A stretch of 64,000 bases of DNA from Bacteroidetes bacterium MED-G17 (lineage in GTDB: Bacteria > Bacteroidota > Bacteroidia > NS11-12g > UBA9320): contig NTKK01000003.1 of assembly GCA_002457675.1 (NCBI GenBank), forward strand, positions 62,001 to 126,000, given 5' to 3'. The notes below the pieces were generated by a model that saw only the letters and a program-made list of their open reading frames with translations, was not told where the DNA came from and made no database searches. Both the position numbers and the translations under genes were made by a program. This document shows, piece after piece, positions 61,230 to 64,000 of the stretch. Numbering within the stretch: position 1 is the stretch's first letter; every line of letters starts with the position of its first letter.

Positions 61230-61242
61230 AATTGTAATTTTT

Positions 61243-61821
61243 ATGAAAAATATTGTTTTAGCCATTGTACTCTCAACGCTTGGTTTCCAAAATCTTCACG
61301 CGCAGCGTTTTGCTTTTGTTGATACAGACTATTTATTAAATCAGATGCCTGATTATAGATCGGCACAAAAAGAAATCGATCAAATGTCAGAAAATTGGCA
61401 AAAAGAAATTGAACAGAAGTACATGGAAATAGAAAAAATGTACAAAACATATCAAGTAGAAAAACCGCTTCTCACAGCCAGTGATAGAAAAAAAAGAGAG
61501 GAGCAGATTATCCTCAAAGAACGAGAAACAAAAGATTTTCAAAACAAGATATTTGGCTATGAGGGTGAACTCTTCAAGGAAAAAGAAAAAAGAATAAAAC
61601 CTATACAAGACAAAGTATATACAGCCATTCAAAAAGTGGCCAAAGACAATGCCTTGGACTTCATCTTCGACAAAAGCGGACAGACAAGCATGCTGTTTAC
61701 CAACTCTAAATTTGATAAAAGTGATGAAGTCCTAGACGAATTGGGTGTCGTGTCATCCAAGGAAGAGCCAGGCACTAAAGGAAAAACCTCAGATAGTGAA
61801 TTGCCTCCTGATTTAAGATAG
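61243..61821 (+). CDS. OmpH/Skp family periplasmic chaperone (first copy)
   Basis: A 192-residue Skp-like protein: signal peptide (1-20, cut after HA), then RFAFVDTDYLLNQMPDYRSA, a long alpha-helical hairpin rich in Lys, Glu and Gln (about 40-135), and the return segment AIQKVAKDNALDFIFDKSG. Skp holds unfolded outer-membrane proteins in the periplasm. The last 25 residues are a polar tail. The second copy begins 35 nt downstream. Confidence 0.92.
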   Translation: MKNIVLAIVLSTLGFQNLHAQRFAFVDTDYLLNQMPDYRSAQKEIDQMSENWQKEIEQKYMEIEKMYKTYQVEKPLLTASDRKKREEQIILKERETKDFQNKIFGYEGELFKEKEKRIKPIQDKVYTAIQKVAKDNALDFIFDKSGQTSMLFTNSKFDKSDEVLDELGVVSSKEEPGTKGKTSDSELPPDLR

Positions 61822-61839
61822 TTTTAACCTAGATATTTT

Positions 61840-61847
61840 TATTTTTG
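61840..61847 (+). promoter_or_regulatory. Possible -7 box before the second skp gene
   Basis: TATTTTTG is a full TAnnTTTG match ending 9 nt before the ATG at 61857, in the 35-nt gap between the two skp genes. The second copy might therefore also be transcribed on its own. Confidence 0.4.
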
Positions 61848-61856
61848 CTAAGCTTT

Positions 61857-62363
61857 ATGAAAAACCACAAATACATCTTTTCTCTTGTGTTGATTTTGTT
61901 TTCAGGACTAACTTTTGGTCAGTCCAAAATCGCCAATATAAATTCAGCAAAATTGTTGGAGCAAATACCAGAGTTAAAAACAATTCAAGAAGAAATGCTG
62001 GCGCTTCAAACACAATACCAAGAGAGTTTAAAGCAGATGGAAAGCGAAATGCAAAAAATGCAAATCGCACTGCAGCAAGACAGTTCTTCGCCAAAGTCTG
62101 TTTTGGAAATCAAGCAGAAACAATTAGAAGACATGTATGTAAGATATCAAGAATTGCAGCAAAATGCACAAAACGACTTGGTGCAACAAAGACAAAATAA
62201 AATGAGCCCAATTATTGAAAAATCCAAAACAGCCATCATTGAAGTGGCCAAAGAAAAAGGCTATGACTATGTGGTGGATACCTCTGAGGGTTCAGGTATT
62301 ATCTATTCATCTTCTAAAGATGATATAATGGCTGCTGTGAAGGAGAAATTGGCGATTGAATAA
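61857..62363 (+). CDS. OmpH/Skp family periplasmic chaperone (second copy)
   Basis: A 168-residue Skp-like protein: signal peptide (about 1-21, FSGLTFG), SKIANINSAKLLEQIPE, a Gln/Glu/Lys-rich helical hairpin (about 38-130) and AIIEVAKEKGYDYVVDTSEG. It shares the plan but little close sequence with the first copy, so the duplication is old. The ATG at 61857 is chosen because the TTG at 61845 would start in the -7 box and precede the signal peptide. It overlaps murI by 8 nt. Confidence 0.92.
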   Translation: MKNHKYIFSLVLILFSGLTFGQSKIANINSAKLLEQIPELKTIQEEMLALQTQYQESLKQMESEMQKMQIALQQDSSSPKSVLEIKQKQLEDMYVRYQELQQNAQNDLVQQRQNKMSPIIEKSKTAIIEVAKEKGYDYVVDTSEGSGIIYSSSKDDIMAAVKEKLAIE

Positions 62364-63156
62364 GTTAATCATTGGCCAAAAACCCATTGGAATTTTCGAT
62401 TCTGGCGCTGGTGGTCTAACCATTGCCAGAGCAGTGAAATCTCTTTTTCCTAATCAACCAATTATTTATTTTGGTGATTCACTTCACTTGCCATACGGTG
62501 ATAAGAGTGAAAAGGTTTTGAGTAAACTAACCTCTGATGTTATGACCTTTTTTGAATCTCAAAATGTGGGTTTGGTATTGGTGGCGTGTAATAGCGCAAG
62601 TTCTGTGCTAGAGTTGGTCCAAGATAAGATGTTTTTTACTTTTCCAATCGTTGATGTCATCAGCCCAGTTATTTCACTCTTTAAGCAGAGTAGAAAAACA
62701 AACCCTAAGGTTTTATTGGTGGGGACTAGAAAGACGATTCGAAGCAACATTTATCAAAAAAAACTACCCAATGACATTCAACTTCATGCGGTGGAGGCAC
62801 CTTTGTTAGCACCTTTGGTAGAAGATGGCCTCGCCCAAACAGATATTTCAAATGCCATAGTAAAGCATTATGTGAAGCCACACAGTAAAAATATGTATGA
62901 TTATTGCATTCTAGGCTGCACGCATTATCCTCTATTGGTTCGGGATTTTGAAAGCGCATTAGGGAAATCTTGTGAAGTATTGGACATACCCAAACTTGTA
63001 GCAGCATACCTTAAGCAGCGCTTAGATACAGCGCAGAATGCCAACAAAGAGTACATTACAGATAGATATTACTGCACAGACATTACTGAATTTTTAATCA
63101 AACAGTCCCAAGTATTTTTTGGACAAGAGATAAAACTAGAGCTGGTGTCTCTCTAG
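62356..63156 (+). CDS. murI: Glutamate racemase
   Basis: Makes D-glutamate for peptidoglycan. 266 residues with FDSGAGGLTI (14-23, Asp15 and Ser16), catalytic Cys78 in VACNSAS and Cys188 in GCTHYPLL. The start is TTG (MNKLIIGQKPIGIF) inside the end of the second skp gene (8-nt overlap); no ATG lies before the conserved motif. The skp-skp-murI order is known in this phylum. It ends 8 nt from the convergent citrate synthase gene. Confidence 0.96.
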   Translation: MNKLIIGQKPIGIFDSGAGGLTIARAVKSLFPNQPIIYFGDSLHLPYGDKSEKVLSKLTSDVMTFFESQNVGLVLVACNSASSVLELVQDKMFFTFPIVDVISPVISLFKQSRKTNPKVLLVGTRKTIRSNIYQKKLPNDIQLHAVEAPLLAPLVEDGLAQTDISNAIVKHYVKPHSKNMYDYCILGCTHYPLLVRDFESALGKSCEVLDIPKLVAAYLKQRLDTAQNANKEYITDRYYCTDITEFLIKQSQVFFGQEIKLELVSL

Positions 63157-63164
63157 TACAAAAA

Positions 63165-64000
63165 TCATCGCGCCGAGATATCAACAAAATCTCTGGCCTT
63201 TTCACCCGTATAAATTTGTCGGGGTCTGCTAATAGGTTGATTCTGAGATTGCATTTCTTTCCATTGAGCAATCCAACCTGGCAATCTTCCCAAAGCAAAC
63301 AAAACAGTGAACATATCCAATGGGAAACCAATAGCTCGATAAATAATACCCGAATAAAAATCAATATTGGGAAACAATTTTCTGTCAATAAAATATTGGT
63401 CGTTTAATGCAGTTTCCTCCAAATTTTTGGCGATGTCTAAAACAGGATCGTTTATACCCAAGTTTTCTAAAATTTGATCACAGTTCTTTTTGATTATCTT
63501 GGCTCTTGGGTCGTAATTCTTATATACTCGGTGTCCAAAACCCATAAGTCTAAATGGGTCATTTTTATCTTTGGCTTTGTTGATGTATTTGTGCACATTG
63601 CCTCCATCATCTTTAATGGCTTCTAACATTTCAATAACTTTTTGGTTGGCACCCCCATGTAATGGCCCCCAAAGAGCAACTACACCTGCAGAAATTGAAG
63701 CGTATAAATTGGCCTGCGAACTGCCCACCATTCTAACGGTACTGGTAGAGCAATTTTGTTCATGGTCTGCATGAAGGATTAGAAGCTTGTTCAACGTATC
63801 TACAACTATGGGATCCATCTGGTAGGGTTCAGATACTTTTTTGAATGTCATATTTAAGAAATTGCTTACATAATCCAAGTTATTGTCTGGATAAATAATC
63901 GGGTGTCCAATAGATTTTTTGTAAATCATCGATGCAAGGGTGATCATTTTGGCAAGCAACCGGATTATAGTCAAATTTATTTCATCCTCCGAACGGTTTG
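63165..64000 (-). CDS. gltA: Citrate synthase, C-terminal part (5' end outside window)
   Basis: Condenses oxaloacetate and acetyl-CoA in the TCA cycle. The frame stays open to the window edge and reads [13 protein letters not shown] before the first possible start, so the gene begins outside. The visible 278 residues contain [19 protein letters not shown] (catalytic His segment), [13 protein letters not shown] (second catalytic His), [14 protein letters not shown] (oxaloacetate His and Arg) and [11 protein letters not shown] with the catalytic Asp. It fits the long hexameric (type II) form of bacteria. Confidence 0.95.
   Translation of the reverse strand, partial: NRSEDEINLTIIRLLAKMITLASMIYKKSIGHPIIYPDNNLDYVSNFLNMTFKKVSEPYQMDPIVVDTLNKLLILHADHEQNCSTSTVRMVGSSQANLYASISAGVVALWGPLHGGANQKVIEMLEAIKDDGGNVHKYINKAKDKNDPFRLMGFGHRVYKNYDPRAKIIKKNCDQILENLGINDPVLDIAKNLEETALNDQYFIDRKLFPNIDFYSGIIYRAIGFPLDMFTVLFALGRLPGWIAQWKEMQSQNQPISRPRQIYTGEKARDFVDISAR

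Noticed and set aside
61855-62094. Ala/Phe/Leu-rich frame antisense to the second skp gene
   Set aside because: It mirrors the codon pattern of the Skp helix and has no independent support.
1-64000. CRISPR arrays, tRNAs, rRNAs, insertion sequences, prophage or toxin-antitoxin modules
   Set aside because: I read the gaps on both strands and saw no repeat-spacer pattern, cloverleaf, terminal inverted repeats or transposase-like frames.

Overview
The window is 64 kb of AT-rich, gene-dense bacterial chromosome, and its content points firmly to the phylum Bacteroidota. The evidence is the families DUF3098 and DUF4293, the orders surE-(small membrane protein)-lpxB, adk-obgE, pheT-(coiled coil)-zapA-rny and skp-skp-murI, a membrane YfhO protein, and promoter -7 boxes of the Bacteroidota type (TAnnTTTG) in front of many genes, with no clear Shine-Dalgarno sequences. 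I cannot assign class or genus. About 66 protein genes and one RNA gene are supported. No tRNA, rRNA, CRISPR array, prophage, transposase or integrase is visible, and no stretch over 300 bases lacks a gene except the one filled by the RNase P RNA.

Layout. 1-8.3 kb: the end of PBP2 (mrdA) and rodA, facing an RND/MMPL-type exporter, an inositol-monophosphatase-family gene and leuS. 8.4-13.3 kb: DUF3098-uppP-small MORN-like protein, apaG, recR, ricT and holB. 13.3-21.3 kb: a cell-surface glycan region (YfhO, a WbpB/WlbA-type nucleotide-sugar dehydrogenase, a PIG-L deacetylase, an unrecognised propeller-like protein, a GT4 glycosyltransferase and a Wzx-like flippase). 21.3-27.5 kb: adk, obgE, pheT, a small coiled-coil protein, zapA and rny. 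27.5-37.9 kb: crtI, a membrane-anchored coiled-coil protein, a lysozyme-like/hot-dog thioesterase cluster, fadD, smpB, an FlK-type thioesterase, a fused two-domain ABC ATPase, DUF4293, a thiolase and truA. 37.9-43.7 kb: an ABC exporter, trpS, a deoxynucleoside kinase, sua5 and an NtrC-type regulator. 43.7-44.0 kb: rnpB on the minus strand. 44.1-49.7 kb: glmM, an Atg22-like MFS protein, a small cytochrome b5-like protein, rpiB, tatC, fabG and a lipoprotein. 49.8-54.6 kb: fused ftcD, lolD, a cystathionine gamma-synthase/lyase, ung and an aquaporin. 54.6-58.4 kb: a front-end-type desaturase, a lipoprotein, lpxB, a small membrane protein and surE. 58.5-64 kb: recN, a LuxE-like ANL protein, two Skp proteins, murI and the C-terminal part of citrate synthase.

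How the genes work together. Envelope construction dominates: peptidoglycan (mrdA, rodA, uppP, glmM, murI, a lysozyme-like protein), lipid A (lpxB), outer-membrane protein and lipoprotein handling (skp x2, lolD), surface glycans (13.3-21.3 kb) and lipid metabolism (fadD, fabG, thiolase, desaturase, thioesterases). The rest is translation and RNA processing (leuS, pheT, trpS, smpB, truA, sua5, rnpB, rny) and genome maintenance (recR, recN, ung, holB).

The region is ordinary in content. I found no convincing new multi-gene defence or mobile system. The points most worth a second look are the compact gene ends (seven convergent pairs overlap at their 3' ends), the near-leaderless placement of -7 boxes, the glycan region with its unrecognised propeller-like gene, a Toprim glutamate replaced by lysine in RecR, a GAFTGA-loop variant in the NtrC regulator, and a ZapB-like candidate beside zapA.
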